The position numbers and the translations under genes were made by a program. A stretch of DNA of 64,000 nt from Membranipora membranacea (Eukaryota > Bryozoa > Gymnolaemata > Cheilostomatida > Membraniporidae): NCBI GenBank assembly GCA_914767715.1, contig OU612068.1:14136001-14200000 (forward strand), given 5' to 3'. The notes beneath the pieces are model-generated. The model was not told the DNA's origin. It searched no databases and saw only the letters and a program-made list of their open reading frames with translations. Shown piece after piece: positions 1 through 14,100 of the stretch (position 1 is its first letter; every line of letters begins with the position of its first letter).

Positions 1-55
1 AATAAATATAAAATATAATATGATATATTTATTTTATAAATAATATAATACTGAC

Positions 56-3000
56 TTATCTGGTTGAGTTGGGTGAGGTGTTGCTGACATGTTCTAACTT
101 GTTCCTGTACTATTCCCATATCTTCCCTGAGTATATCTACATTAGATAAATACTTTCGCTGCCTCATCTCAAGCTCCGAGGCTGATTTCTTCTCTTCAGC
201 CAATTCTTTCTCCAAATCCCTGATTCTAGCCTGTGGGTATAAATAACATCTGTTATGACAATCCTGTTTGTTGGTGGGAGGGGGGACAACCAACCACAAA
301 ACAGGCTTATCAAGACAGTGTAAGCTGTGATTCTAGCCTGAACGTATAACCATAGACTATACTAAGTCGATGGGTAATAATCAACAACTGCGATATTTCC
401 ACTTACACTTATATCCATTGTATATCATGTACCTGACTGCCCACAATACAGTACAATAGGAGTAGCCCTGAAGGTAACTATATTTCTCAGTCTTCGGATA
501 GAGAAAGAACTTGGGGATTTTAGCCAACATTTAACCCACATTAGGATAGTAAACTATACCTTGTTTGCTTGCGCAGTAACAGGAATGTTCCAATTTCGCT
601 AGTTTCCCCAAAAATATAAAGGGCATTCCAGTTTCCAATAGCTTAGGTTAATTTACTTTAAACTGGTTTGTTCATCAAAACATGTAAAAATGGCAGGCGA
701 AGGCATTGGATGTATGGTGCTGGAGTATCGTCAGTGGGTGGCCACAAATCAATTGATAGCCTGCACTTACATTAGCAATATCATTCTTTGTGAGTAGTTC
801 CTGTGTATATGGCTTCATAAACACCAGCTCTTCTTTTTCTTGTGTCTGAAATTAATGAATAATATTTAAATTTTGTATACTGCCATCTTTAGTAAACAAT
901 AGGTGGTATCCCACAATGCAGCTGTCTTAAATTTAAGGCAACCGGGTCGATGAGAGCATTATAAGATTTGACCTCGTCTCAATCTTAGTCTGAACATACA
1001 TCATTGGGAGAAGAAAATTCCTCATGGAATAACCTAAATAGCAAAATACAAGGCGGTAATCTTTTAAACCCAAGATAACATTTTTTGCCTTCCCTTAAAC
1101 TGCAAAAGAGTTCCAAGAAAATAGATTACTAAGGATTTCGAGGGAACTCATCAAACAATGCAAAAGATTTCCATATGAAAATTCATCAAACAATGTTTAG
1201 GTGGAGCAGATCCCCATTTGAATTCCAATCATGGACCGTTGACCGTGGGTTTACAATGTGTTAGGAGTAGGATGTAGCTCAGTTGGTCAGAGCGCCTGCC
1301 CTCTTATGCGCAAGCGTTGGAGGTCATGGATTCGAGTCCCATTGCAGTCTACCGACTACTGGGCTCAATTGACGGCCCAGGTGTGCTCCAACCTGTCTGC
1401 AAACTGAGAGCAACTGGGCGCCGAATACAGCGACCTCGCCTTTAAGGCACTGTCATTTCTCAGTCTTCGGACAGAGACAGACTTGCGAATTTAACCCATT
1501 TAATCCAAATGAATGGAGGCGACACATACCAGTTGATGAATTTGTGATTTCAAAGCAGAGCATCTTTGACATTCTTCTAGCTTCATGTATTTGGGTGCTT
1601 CGCTCACCTAAATAAAGTGACAACAAGCGCAGATTAATTTCCTGTATGCGCCGAAGACCATATGTGATGTTTTGGATATTTAAACCAAGGATGAAAGTTG
1701 ATAGGGGGTAGAACAAGTTTGTATCCTCTGTGGCGGCGAAGTGATATTGTAAATGTTTGGTATTGATACAAAATATTTGCAATATCCCTCTGCCACCACA
1801 GAGGAAACAAAATTGTTCAAGGTAGGGGGGACTGCACGCTTAAAGAGAGCATGACTCCTAAGCTGGCATAGAAGAGGAACCTAATTCAATAGTGACAGCT
1901 GATTGATTTATTCATGACCAAGTCTCGGCTAATTTATAAGCTGGACTGGTAACCATTGCCTGGTGCCGCCACTGTAATATAGGTAAAAGCCAAAGAAGCT
2001 TTCAGTTTTGTGATGACTACGTACCAATTGAGATGAAGGCTCAGGATTAGTCAAAGTCTCAGAGACAACTTTCTGAAATCTTGCATTCTCTCTCTGAAAT
2101 CGAACCCGAGCGCCAGTTATTAATAATGAAATAAGAGTTCAACTTCTTTAATACACATAGATATTACAGGGAATAAAACAAGGTTCAGAATGACAAACAC
2201 TAGACATAAACCACATAGTGTCAATTCGTAATGTGTGATTGGAGACAAAATGGCTTCAAAGATGATCTGACCAGGTACGATCAGCTAAAGCACAGGACAC
2301 TTTTTTTCCCAGTGATACGAGCGTTTACTTGATGTGCATATAAAAACGTAAATTGTACCTGCATTTGGAGAAAGCTATCACAGAGTGTTTGAATATCGGA
2401 AGTCAGAGAGTGATATGATCCTTCAACAATTGCTTGCTCATCAAGGCATGGCTTCTGGTTAACCTCATCCTTGCCTGTCATGGTTGATGGCTGAAGTGCT
2501 GGCAGACAAATTCGTTGATTAGCGTGGTCGTTCACAAATTTATTTCTGCAGGAGACAATCATCATTCATGTAATAGTACTGCATATTCATTACAATGTTT
2601 TCATCATTAGGAAATTTTGATTTTTTATTAATGTGTGCTAGACCATTATGATTAGTTAGGACTCAATCAAGATAGTCCCTAATCATCACATCACTGTGAT
2701 GTATATGTATGTATGTATAGATATATAGACTTTTTTTTTATTATTTCATGAGTTATTTAGCTACTAGAGTCTACTTAGACATCCTGCTCTGGCAAGTTCT
2801 CCGCTAAAACATATATGGCAAGTTGACACTACAAGTCTTATGTTTTGCAGTGAACCCTGCCTCTATCAAGCCAGATCGCCCTGATCAAGCAAACTCGTTC
2901 ACTTGTGTCACCAATGAACTAAACCTTCAGTTCATAAATGAACTAAACCTTTAGTCACAAATGAACTAAATCTTTAGTCCACCAATGAACTAAACCAATG

Positions 3001-3364
3001 AACTAAACCTTCAGAGGCTTAGTTCATTGGTGTCACTACAATAATTGAAAAAAATTGAGATCAAGACCGTCTGCATCAAAAAGGCGTGGTCTAGTTGTAG
3101 CATGTGTTCTTTACTTGTTATCTTTCGTCTAACATAGAAAACAATACTTCTTATAAGTTTTCAAGATATTCAATAGAAACTATAGTTTCAAAGCTATGTT
3201 TCCTTTATTTTAGCGAATCATACCAATCTTTTTATCCATCTTTTTTTCTTTTTCTTGCTTCATTTTCCTATTTTTTCCGTTCCAACCACAGGTCTACTCC
3301 AAAATCCCAGGTTTTGGAGTAGACATGCGGTTCCAACTTACTTGGTACTTGCCGACGTGATCAT
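56..3364 (-). CDS. Coiled-coil protein, 5' part of gene, runs off the left edge
   Basis: I do not recognise this protein. On the minus strand, exons 3342-3364, 2359-2545, 2025-2093, 771-845 and 56-230 join in frame across GT-AG introns. The proposed first exon (MITSAST) is the weakest; it was chosen because it is the nearest upstream ATG exon with the right phase and a GTAAGT donor. The second exon is polar with no clear fold. The later exons are rich in Glu, Lys and Gln with heptad-like spacing (RIRDLEKELAEEKKSASELE, then QEQVRTCQQHLTQLNQ), so a coiled coil is likely. The donor of the exon at 56-230 (GTCAGT) is not strong, so its end could differ by a few bases. The gene is divergent to CPSF1, with 1.8 kb between the start codons. 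The function is unknown and the 3' end lies outside the window. Confidence 0.6.
470..555 (+). repeat. Fragment of a SINE 3' body
   Basis: The stretch ATTTCTCAGTCTTCGGA followed by a GAGA-rich segment and TTTAACCCA matches the 3' part of the tRNA-derived SINE at 1268-1500. The tRNA-like head is missing here, so this is a 5'-truncated or decayed copy inside an intron of the coiled-coil gene. Confidence 0.45.
1268..1500 (+). repeat. tRNA-derived SINE
   Basis: The head GATGTAGCTCAGTTGGTCAG carries an RNA polymerase III A box, and GGATTCGAGTCCC about 50 bases later is a B box. The tRNA-like part is followed by a non-tRNA body (CCCAGGTGTGCTCCAACCTG, then CGACCTCGCCTTTAAGGCAC). The same head and body recur at 32125-32350, which makes this a SINE and not a tRNA gene. 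It lies in an intron of the coiled-coil gene. Confidence 0.8.
2909..3036. repeat. Minisatellite of about 20-bp AATGAACTAAACCTTTAGT units
   Basis: Five or so imperfect copies of AATGAACTAAACC(T/A)TTAGT follow each other with small spacers. The last part (TTAGTTCATTGGTG) is inverted relative to the rest, so the end can fold back on the array. Intronic in the coiled-coil gene model. Confidence 0.65.
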
Positions 3365-3704
3365 TGACTTCCAATGAAGATTTTATTGACCAAACAAACT
3401 ACCAGGCAACTCACCATGAAATAATCCCCATGATTGCAATTGACCATAATATAAATTGTTCCTAAGCAAATATATATATATATATATATTTAACAGGGTA
3501 AAAGCTATCATTATTTCATTATTTGTTAGTTAAACTAAATACATAAGACATCATAGATAGGTTTCAGAAGTAGTTTAGTAATTTAGTTAGTAAAATCTGA
3601 TAACCCAACTACTAGGTAGTTAGTTAAATTGTTCTGCTGTAGTGTAGGCCCAGAAACAAAGCTTTAATAGTCCTAAATTATCAACCAACAAGAACCACCA
3701 GCAC

Positions 3705-3738
3705 TAGCCTGTCTTAACAAGCTTGTTAAGACAGGCTA
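3705..3738. mobile_element. Minimal foldback element, 34-bp perfect palindrome
   Basis: The 17-base arm TAGCCTGTCTTAACAAG is followed directly by its exact reverse complement. The flanks CACCAGCAC (3696-3704) and CACCATCAC (3739-3747) agree at 8 of 9 bases, which looks like a 9-bp target site duplication. The arm end TAGCCTGTCTT is also the end of the 254-bp foldback at 18098-18351, so I read it as the smallest member of the same family. Confidence 0.65.
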
Positions 3739-4200
3739 CACCATCACGTGACTGAGTAAGACTTGTTGATTCCAACAACATGAGAAAATTGAATTCAGTT
3801 AGTTTTGAACTGTAGGCTACTATATTTCTGAGTGTCAAGTTTGAAAGTCAGTGAGTAACATAGATAGTCCTGGTACAAGGGTATTACTACGAACAAAATT
3901 GTGTAATGAACCAGGAAAGTTCATAGGATCCATGCATTGCATGTGGTGCCAGCACAATGTCTTTTTACACCTAACAAACTGTAACTCAATGATGATATGC
4001 TGTAGAGGCAGCGTAGCAATAGTCAGACAAACTACCAGATAACTTGACTCTTATTTATTAATGAAGTAGTTTATATACTGATCTTAGGCAAAGTTTGTGC
4101 ATTCACCCTTGCCCTCTGCTGCATGTATTTTATGGTTCAGTTTACATTCCATCCTAATTGATCAAGGCACGACACACTTCATCCTGATAGTGCATGCTTA

Positions 4201-4886
4201 AGCTGTAGCTCCACGTAACGATGTAATCACAGGCCGATGGCATGTCTAGACATGCTAGGCCGATCTCACACTGCTACACAGGCCTATGAGTTAGTACTCG
4301 ATGGTTTAGTGAGTCATAGTGGGGTAATAAATCAGGTGCCTAGATTGACCAATTAACTCCCTCAGTTCAATCGATTGACCAATGATATTTAATGGGCGTG
4401 TTAACAAATGACCGGATATAGTGATGTCATATTAAATCCGGTCTTTGTCACTTAGAATCTTCACCAAATAAAATTTCATTCTTCTGTAAAATTGATTTTC
4501 CTATGCTATACTATGGATGTCATGTCAGGACAGCTTCCATTTCCAAGTGATACAGCTATTACCTTCCATATTTTCACTACAGCACCACTCCTATCTTTGT
4601 AGTTATCGTCTTTTTTATCATAAATAGGAGGATGTGATTTAACTACAGATATTATCAACTCCTCCATTTGGATAGCCTGTCACGATTTGATAGATGACGT
4701 GTTTAACCGCGTAATTATTTAAGCAAGCAATCAACAACCAATCAGCATAGAGGATCGTCTAGATCACTCAGGCAAAAGACCAACAAGTTCGATGTCCACT
4801 TAACACGAGTAATCACTCGTGCAGATCCACCGATTAACCACTCGTGACCCCAAATCGATGAAAAATCGTTACGTGGAGCTACAGCT
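4201..4886. mobile_element. 686-bp non-autonomous DNA transposon with inverted ends
   Basis: The left end AGCTGTAGCTCCACGTAACG reappears inverted at the right end (CGTTACGTGGAGCTACAGCT, ending at 4886). Each side is flanked by TTA (4198-4200, 4887-4889). A TTA duplication is typical of the PIF/Harbinger superfamily, but with three bases that is only suggestive. No transposase is encoded. It sits between the divergent coiled-coil and CPSF1 start codons and so may affect the promoter region. Confidence 0.6.
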
Positions 4887-5138
4887 TTACATGCATGCTT
4901 CTTTAAAAGCCAATATCTATGTATTTTTTACAACACACCCCTAATTAGGACTTCCTTCTTCCTCCAAAAGATGGATGTTTTTAAGTATTGTTTAGACACT
5001 CTATGCCTTTCTTGATTTTGTCTCTCCTCAATCTTGCCAAAAATGAGAACCCTGTACACTCTGTGAATTATAATGTGTCAAAGTTTTCCTTACAGATTGA
5101 GTTTTGCTATGCAGTGAGTTTTATCAGCTCAAAAGATC

Positions 5139-8100
5139 ATGTCCTCTTCGGTGAGTTTTAATCAATTTTTTTTTATTGCACAACTACCTCATGCTATGTA
5201 GGCTTTGGAACTTGAGACGATGCAGCAATCCGGAATTTTATTCTACTTTTAACATACATATCGTCACACACCTATTCTATGTGTCTGTTCTAATTCATGT
5301 GTTCAAATTGATAGATATATGGGTTAGTGAAGACAGTACACAACCCTACAGCTGTGGACGACTGCTGTTCTTGTCGATTTTTCTCTAATAATGAGGAGAA
5401 TCTAGTGGTCGCTGTGTCTAACTGGCTCAAAGTATACCGAGTATTCACCGAGGAGACAAAGAATGCAGGTAAACTATATCCTTACACTACAACCATACCA
5501 AACATCACTTACCCTGTTTGTATTTATGACCGTCACAGAAAGTATATTTACCTTCATAGCTCTGATTTAAATAAGATGCAAAGATCTATTTGAGAAAGAC
5601 ACTATCACGATAATGATTATGTGTATTTAATTCGCTATTGATGACTACTGACGTTTCTCATTATTTTTGTTTGGTATGTTGCATATTCTTTGGAACATGA
5701 ATAATGCTTCATGAAGATATAACCTAAGTGTCTCCCTCCAACTTGAAACCAAACTGACAATATAATATTTTTGTAGAAACTGGAACCAGCAGTAACAAGC
5801 AGAAGTTGGAGTGTGTATCCAGTTATCACCTGTTTGGTAATATTGTGTCTGTCTCCAGTCTGAGATTGCCCTGGAATCTGAGGGATGTCCTCATTCTGTC
5901 GTTCAGAGATGCTAAGGTAAGCATAATCTAATTTTCAATTTGATCAATTAATTTATAATTGTTGATTTATTTTCATTATTATTGATTTATTATCATTTTA
6001 CTATTTATGATCAATTATGGAATTAAAATTCTAGGCAGCAGCAAGTCCGTGGTAAAGAATCCTAGCTTTAATGTTGTGCGTTTTTAAACTTGAGATTGTA
6101 GTAGTTGTGTTGTGTTGCAAAAGCAAGCAAACAGACTGAGTTATGCTCTCATGTCAAGAGAGGGGACAATCCTTATGACTTTCCTTTCATAATGAAATTT
6201 ATTTGAGTAAAATATTTCGTTAGGAATAACTACATGTAAATAAATTGCCTTATATACCTGAATTTATTTCAAGGAGATGAATTGCAAAATAATTAACGAG
6301 ACAAACACTGATGTTCTACATTTGTGTGCCACTTAAAACTTTGTGCCACTATATCTCAACTCTCACTGATATTATATATGTGTATGTATGTATATATATA
6401 TGTATATTTATTATACATATATGTATACGTGTATTTTAGCTGTCAGTGGTGGAGTACAACCCTCATACACATGATCTAGTCACATTATCTCTTCATTACT
6501 TTGAAGAAGATGAACTCAAGGTAATTATTTCAGCGATTAACTGGCGTCTTTGAATAGTGTGTCTGTGGAAATCCTGATTTCCATCGATTAAGAATTAAAA
6601 AAATGATGCTTTCACTTGCTCAAATTTTGCTCGGGACAATTGACGGTAATAACATTTCATTATCAACCACATTCCATCAGTTGCTGAGAATGTGATTGGT
6701 AATGAAATGCTACTACGATCAACCCTAGCAAAGTTTGAGTGCGTGAATTAGGTCTCGACTTGCTTGGTTCAAGGAAGATCTAAGGTAAAAAGGTAACCCC
6801 ATGTTCAATGCTTAGCATGAATCACCCTTTGACATGATTAGTGATGATTTTTTTGAAACCCCAATAGTTCCTAGTAGTATTTTAATTCTATTGCTTCACA
6901 GATGATTACTGGTCCCTTGCAAAACAAGTCCGAGTTGAATATGGTATTCTCGTTGTGCTATAGCTTGTTTAGCTGTGAGTTTAAAGTTATAACTCAATTC
7001 ATACATACTGATGAGGTTGTATCGTGTTGCCGTTAACCTTGTAGAGCGGTCTGTACAGTAATTTTAAGAAGCCGATAGTGAGAGTTGATCCTGATCTGAG
7101 ATGTGCCACTATGTTAGTATACGGCTGCCAGCTTGTTGTGTTACCCCTGAAGAAAGACTTCTCGTCAGACGACCCAACCGCCAGGTGAGTGAGATACCAA
7201 GTAACAGTATATTCATATATAATTTTGTATTTGTATAGTTTATGTTGTTTATGGTGTTTGTTATGTAATTGTTTGTTTGTCTGTTAGTTTGTTGATTAAT
7301 TTTTGTCAACAACATTTCAGCAATACTTGTGTTGTTGACAGTACAATACAATAATTCAACACTACTATATCAAGAATCCACGACACATGCAGCACCTATC
7401 GCTGTGAATAGCAAGCGCCATGGAAACTTTTTCAATGACCCATCCACATGGACAATTTGAATATGATGTGTGGGAGATTTGTGGGTATTATTAACCTTGT
7501 CACTATTGTTGCCTATCATAATATATATGACTTATATCTATATACTATGTATGATCTCAAGCATCGAAATGTTGTTTTTACTTACAGTAAGTCTCCGTTT
7601 GCTCCATCTTACATCATAGACATGTCTAAAATGGAGGAGAAGATACATAATATTATAGACATACAGTTCCTACAGGGATACTATGAGCCTACACTCTTCA
7701 TTCTATACGAGCCTATCAGAACATGGGCGGGGTGAGTGATTTTATTGGCTAGGGCAGACCAAGGATTAGAGTTATCTCCTTAGGCAGACTAACAAAAGGG
7801 TGTAGTGTGTGTGTTTGATGTTAGTCAAATTAGTCAGTCAGTAAATAAGTGAGTCAAACTCCCACGAGGTCTGTCTCTGTCCGGTGCTGCCATCTTTTGC
7901 TCCAAGTTACACTCAGTATGCACACAGCACTAATAGGTCATCAACAAAGCCTGCAGCAGTAGTTGAAGGTGGAACCTCCAACACTTGCGTGTATCAGGAT
8001 GTCGCTCCAAACAACTGATCTGCCTCCTACCCCTACATAATAAGAATGTTGACAATTTTTCTGAATGTTAAAGAAGTAAACTGATTAATGGACAATATTC

Positions 8101-11100
8101 TACATCAAGTGTACGGAAATGAATCGGGGATTTTGTCAAAATTAGACTTATAAAACCGTTTGACCGTACTTCATCTGTATTGATGTTTCCCATTTGAGTG
8201 CAGTGAAGCAGTCCTAATATTTAAACATAGCTGAATCGCTGACACACAAATAGCCGTCTATGACGACACCTTAATAGCAAAGTGTTTGTCCATGTTTAAA
8301 TACAAGTTTTTACACATTAAACTTTTGATGTGATTGAAAGAGAAGGAAGTGTCAACTCTGTTTGGCTATTTCCTTGAAAAGGTCTGTGAATAGAGAAAAA
8401 AGTTTAAGGACTTCCTATGTTTGGTGGACATACTGATGTCAGTGTTTTGTTCTTATACACAGACGATTGATTTAATTTGCTTGTTAGATATTAGATCAAT
8501 AAATAAAAGCGCTAGAAGTTAAGAATTTTGTCGACATTAAATGCTGCCGAATATTGATAAAGATATACCTGTTTATAAGGCATCTATCAGTTAGAAGTTT
8601 TCTGATTCTACCTGGTTTCTTTCTGTTGCTGTCAAGTAGTTCTCTTGAGGCCTTGATGATCAAAAACATGTCCATTTTGTATCACCCATCCCCAAGATAA
8701 ATCTTTACCAAGCGCTAAGCTTTTTGGAAGCGTGTAATTGGTTCACCCATCATAATACGTATGTCAGAAATCAATGTGTACATAGAAAGGCATGTATTCG
8801 ACTCCAAGATACAATATATAGAAAGCTATGAACCCGAAAAACAATTCATTCTAACTTGTTCTTATTTTTACAGCATTCCGGAAGTAACTTCATTGTGTAC
8901 CACATTTTTTTAATCCTGACAGATTTTCCCAAACAGGAGTGTCTTTTCACAATGGTCTGTTGCATAAATATTGCAATATTCTTGTATTCTCACATCCATA
9001 TATCTAATTTATCCTTCTTTGAACAATCATCATTGTCACTTATGTGTTACTATCTATCTTTTTACAGACGCCTGCCGGTGAGAAAGGACACTTGTAAAAT
9101 AGCAGCAATATCTCTAAATATGCAGGAGAGGGTTCACCCTGTTATATGGTCGTTAGATAACCTGCCATTTGACTGCCAGAAAACTCTACCTGTTCCTAAA
9201 CCCAACGGTAACTAGATTTCTCTTAAGACATATTTTATCTGTATATTACATCATATAACATTATATTAAACTATTAAAATCATGACCACGTAATAATTAT
9301 ATAACAAACATACAACTATGTTGATATTTTGATCGAATAGCATAGATATTTATTTTCTTCCAATCTCACACTAAGCCAAATCACAGAGTCGAGTCATCAT
9401 GGCACTTTGAAATTGCAGCTGGACTTGGAAAACTTTTTCTTTGTTGTGTCTGAATCTATATTGTCATATTTAAAACTAGTTTACCAAACATGGTAGACCT
9501 GCCAAATTGCTGTCCGCGCTTGGACTGCAACTTCGGAGCAATCCTGAAAGCTGATATACCAATCAGAAAAGACAAATACTGTGTTACCAAGTTTCTTGAG
9601 ATGCTTTTCTTCCATTCTTCTCATATATAACATTATACAATTATTTTCAGGAGGAGTTATAGTGTTTGCTGCCACATCAGTATTATATCTGAATCAGAGC
9701 GTTCCTCCCTATGCTGCTTCTCTTACCAGTCTAAGTGAGGCGGTCACACAGTTCCCTATGAGTAAGTACAGATATATTATATGATGACTCATTTTAACAT
9801 GTGTTCATTATTAATTTCTAATTGTACTGTAACTATATAAATATTTAGGGGAAAAAAAAAGACACAATTGGAATAATATAATAAATAATAATAAAAATAC
9901 TACCCAACCCATTTCATTAATAATGTCTTTTTATTTTCGTATAAATATTTTTTGAAAAAAATATTTCAGGAAAAAATTAAAAAGAGTTATTTCTATTCCC
10001 CTAGTGAGCAAGGATGAAAATATCATAGACAATTGATACCCAACATTACTACCCACTCACTAGAATCAGCACTCAAAAATATGGGTTTACAGACGGAGTT
10101 GCTAAATTATCAGCTTTTTAACATTTTAGAGACCCAGGATTCGATAGCTATGGCGCTAGATAACTCTCACTCATGTATGATAAACAACGATCAAGTGGTA
10201 ATATCAACCAAAACAGGGGAAATGTGAGTATTGTCAATTTTATTTATACTTTTTCAATAATTGTCTTGACACATGCACACTTTGAAACCAGCTTAGATCA
10301 GCACCAATAACAAACAGCTTCTCTCGGAAATATGATCAAGGTCACTAGTCAGCATCAATCAGGCGAGCACGATCTTGATCTAAGTATGGACCTTGTGTAT
10401 TCCCTAGTCCTACTTCGTGGACACGGAGATATGAAATCCACCAACATGGTCATGACACTATAACATATTTCTTTTGATTTTCACATAACCAAAGGATATG
10501 AAATATGATATTAATCTTTTCAGCGAACACAATGACACAATCTTATATCAATGATATTACTGATATATAATCTCTCCGAATGTTGTGCCATGGTATAACC
10601 TCGGGCTGTGGGTCATGAATTGGTGTGGAATAAGAGTTGGGGTCAAAAACTTAACATACTCAATTACTGGCGCAATATTTCAGGCCATCTTCTACAATCT
10701 AAAATAAAGCGAACAGTGCTTAAATTCTTTACTTTGAAAGTAAAACTGAGGTTGTGTGGTCTGATAGCAACAGAATTACGTGTTCTGTTTGACGTTAGTA
10801 TGAACCGTAGTTACTCTCCGATCTTTTTTTAAAACAAAGAGCAAAATATTGATCTATTTATCCAATGTTTTGATGCCAATGCTTTTGTTCAACTTCCATG
10901 AGGTATGTGTGGGGGCTAGTCAACTTGTTTAGCCTTGGAGCCCACATGAGCTTTTTTAGTTCAGATGCAGAAAGAGGTGATTGCCTGCACAACGGAGAAA
11001 GCCTATTTAGCTTCTTGCTGCAATTTGAGAGCACTCTGACCCGCTTGTATTAGCAGTATCCCTTATTATGTACTACCACGTCTGGTGCATTCAACAAGCT

Positions 11101-14100
11101 GTTTCGAGCATTCTCACCCTGTTTGATATTTTTTTACAGCTATGTAATGAGCCTTTGCTTGGACAGTATGAGAGCGGTGAAGAGGTTTCACTTTGATAAG
11201 GCAGCGTCCAGTGTGCTGCCCTCTTGTGTAAGTGATTTAATCAATTAGGGGAGACAACTTTTTGCTCTCATCTAATCCCAATAACTCTATCATGGTCATG
11301 AGAACTGAGGATTTTTAAGCTAACTTTTTATTTTGTCGCTTGTCTGCAATGTGGATTGTCAGATTGAGAATTGGCACCCACTTCACACATTCATAGTGAT
11401 CAAGATTTATTGTGTCCGTTGTAGGATTTTAGTATCAGAGGTCCAAATAATTTGTTCTTTATTTCCGATGATAGATGTGTATGGTTGGAGAAGGAATGCT
11501 GTTTTTGGGATCAAGGCTTGGAAATTCTCTCTTACTAAAATATACAGCATCAGACTCTGCTGATAAAAACACAACTGACACCGTGAATAAGGTAATCCAT
11601 TACCTCAATGTCACAAAAAACAACAAAGTAACATCTAAACTGAAAATTTTGTACTACATCAATATCAGGCTGTTATATGCAATAAAAAGGTTGGAACTAT
11701 AGTTGCTACTAAGTTTGGGACCGGCTGATGTCAATACCATAAGCATGGTCATGGCAGGGATAAAAAACATGTACTGTAAGTGAGAGGGGCACTGTGATTG
11801 GAGATCTCAACCCCACAACATTGGTGGTGCTAAAGGTATGAACCTTGGAGTTTTCAATTCAGAGCTCAAAACCTAGTCACTCTGCCATCTTGTTACCCAT
11901 CTGGTTGGTACCAGTTGGCCAATATGGAGATCAGGAACATGTTTTTGTATTGTTATTGTAGGGTACAGAGTCGGAGAAGAAGCCAGCCTCATCTACAGTG
12001 GACTGGTTGGGTAAGTCACCCTTACAAAACTTTCTTTTATTATTATTATTCTACTCAAGGTAAGGATGTAAAAGAATGCTTGTTATGGAAAGCAAGGGAA
12101 CAACAGCTAGATAGTCCGGGGACTAGACTAAAGTGACATCTGTCCCACTTTCCTGCCTAAAGGCACCAGGACATATAAATGAGCCGCGGTACGGAGTGTC
12201 TATCCCTCCCTTTGGGTCTACAGACCATTCAGATTGAATTCTCTTTCCTATCAATGATTGAGATTTTGATTTGTAAATTAAGAATCGAAGCGCTTTCAAG
12301 CATTACAGAGCTTTACAATTTGCACAATCTTTATTTGATCACTGAAATTTCAACTAATAATCAGTTAACATGCAATATGATTTTGTGAGCTAAAGGGACA
12401 TGATTAGATAATAGTAAAACACTTCGTTCTCCAACAATCATAATATAATGTCAAAATCACCAATGCACCAGCAGTACTCCAAGTTATGTCATGACAACAA
12501 ATACGACAACACCAACAACAACAACAGTAATGATTTGAGAAGCAAAACACAAGATCTCATGGAAGCTTACCGGTCTGTTCATGATCAGTTACAACGATGT
12601 AGAGAAAAATCCTTTCATGCTGTAAGCTTATACATTATAATGTGTTGATGCAGGCTAATGCTTCCACATCCAACTTTGCTGAATAAACCGCATTTCTTGG
12701 GACTTTCGGTATAGAAGTTAACATGCAAGCACTCTCTTATTTTGCTGCAGGCATACAAACACATCTCAATGTCATCAGCCTGCGCACTTAACATGGCCTC
12801 ACCACTGCATGCAGATCCAAAATACAAAAATTGAAATTTACCATGTGATTTCTGATAGTTAATTTCAGTACTTGTTGCTGGTATTTCTGTTGTGATTGGG
12901 GTTGTGGATGTTGTTGGTGTTGTGGGTGTTGTTGTGGCTTTTGTTGGTGTTGCTTTTGTTGGTGTTGCTTTTGTTGTGGGTGTTGTTGTGGGTGTTGTTG
13001 TGGGTGTTGTTGGAGTTGTTGGAGTTGTTGGTGTTGTTGGTGTTGTAGGTGAGACTTTGGATATGACATACATAACATCATTTGATGTCAATGCCACGAG
13101 TCGACTCTCACCAATTTTCTCTAGTTGTTCTACTGCATCTATACGCTCACATGACATTGGCCATGAACCAATTTTAACACACATCCTAGACTCACCTACC
13201 TTCAAAAAAGTGTTTCGCAGATATATGGTTAAACCTTCAGCGTGAATAGCCCTGTCAATGTCTGTCTGACTTCGTGTAACTACAACAGACCCACTGTTAT
13301 CATTGTAAATGTAAATGCCTGCATCATTGCTGATGACCAATCCATTTGGCCAATAGCTGTATGAAAATGAATCGGATCCGGGAATACTGAGATCGGTACT
13401 TGAGATAACAACCTCGCTTGTTACTCCTGCAGCAATGTCGCATGCTACTAGTTTGTGCTTGTTCGAGCTCACAGATTGCATGAACAATATCTGTACATCT
13501 TTGTTGAACGTTAAGTCGCTCACAATCTTAAATGAGCTTGATGCAAATGTACCTGTTCTAAAATCTGGGCCCCCATTACACCTAGCGATATATGCATCAT
13601 ACTGATTGTTGAGCAATGTCATACGGAATACGCAGTTCTTGTCTGGAGCGAGGATTGCTAAAGAAAAATCATCAGCGCCAAATTGTAGAAACTCTATATC
13701 CTTGATGTTGTTGATCGAATCTGATCCACTTTTGGTCAGTGTAAGCTCGGTAAAGGTTTCTGTTTCTAAGTGTAGTTCATATATGTGATTATCATCTGAG
13801 ACATAGGCGTAATTTGAATCTGGGTGTTCTGTCAGTGAGCTGATACTACTACCTGCGGGAGTCAGTGTCGTTAGCGTGTAAGCCTTGTAAAGATCACTGG
13901 CTTGAATCCCTGAAAAAAAGGATATTGAAGCAATACTACGTCTCCCCATCCCCTCCTGCAGGTGTAGTTTAGTCAGAATGTAAATGACAATGTGCAGGTT
14001 TTTACTGTCTGAAATTTAGTGCAGGTTACTGACATTGCCTCATTTGAAGACTTCAATGCACTGAAAAATATTTACCAATCATTGACTAAATTCCTTACCT

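Noticed and set aside
1268-1345. Apparent tRNA genes at 1268 and 32125
   Set aside because: Both have A and B boxes but are followed by the same long non-tRNA body and pair poorly as cloverleaves, so they are SINE heads.
2909-3036. CRISPR-like spaced repeats
   Set aside because: Units are short, imperfect and nearly adjacent, with no unique spacers of constant length, and the host is a eukaryote; it is a minisatellite.
12788-13245. Long open frames in other readings of the Thr/Pro-coding repeat (a Gln/His-rich frame on the minus strand and a Gly/Val-rich frame on the plus strand)
   Set aside because: They are alternative readings of the ACA/CCA repeat that encodes the linker of propeller-PAN copy 1; the frame with signal peptide and PAN cysteines is the real one. 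The same applies to the Val/Gly-rich frame at 19794-20036.
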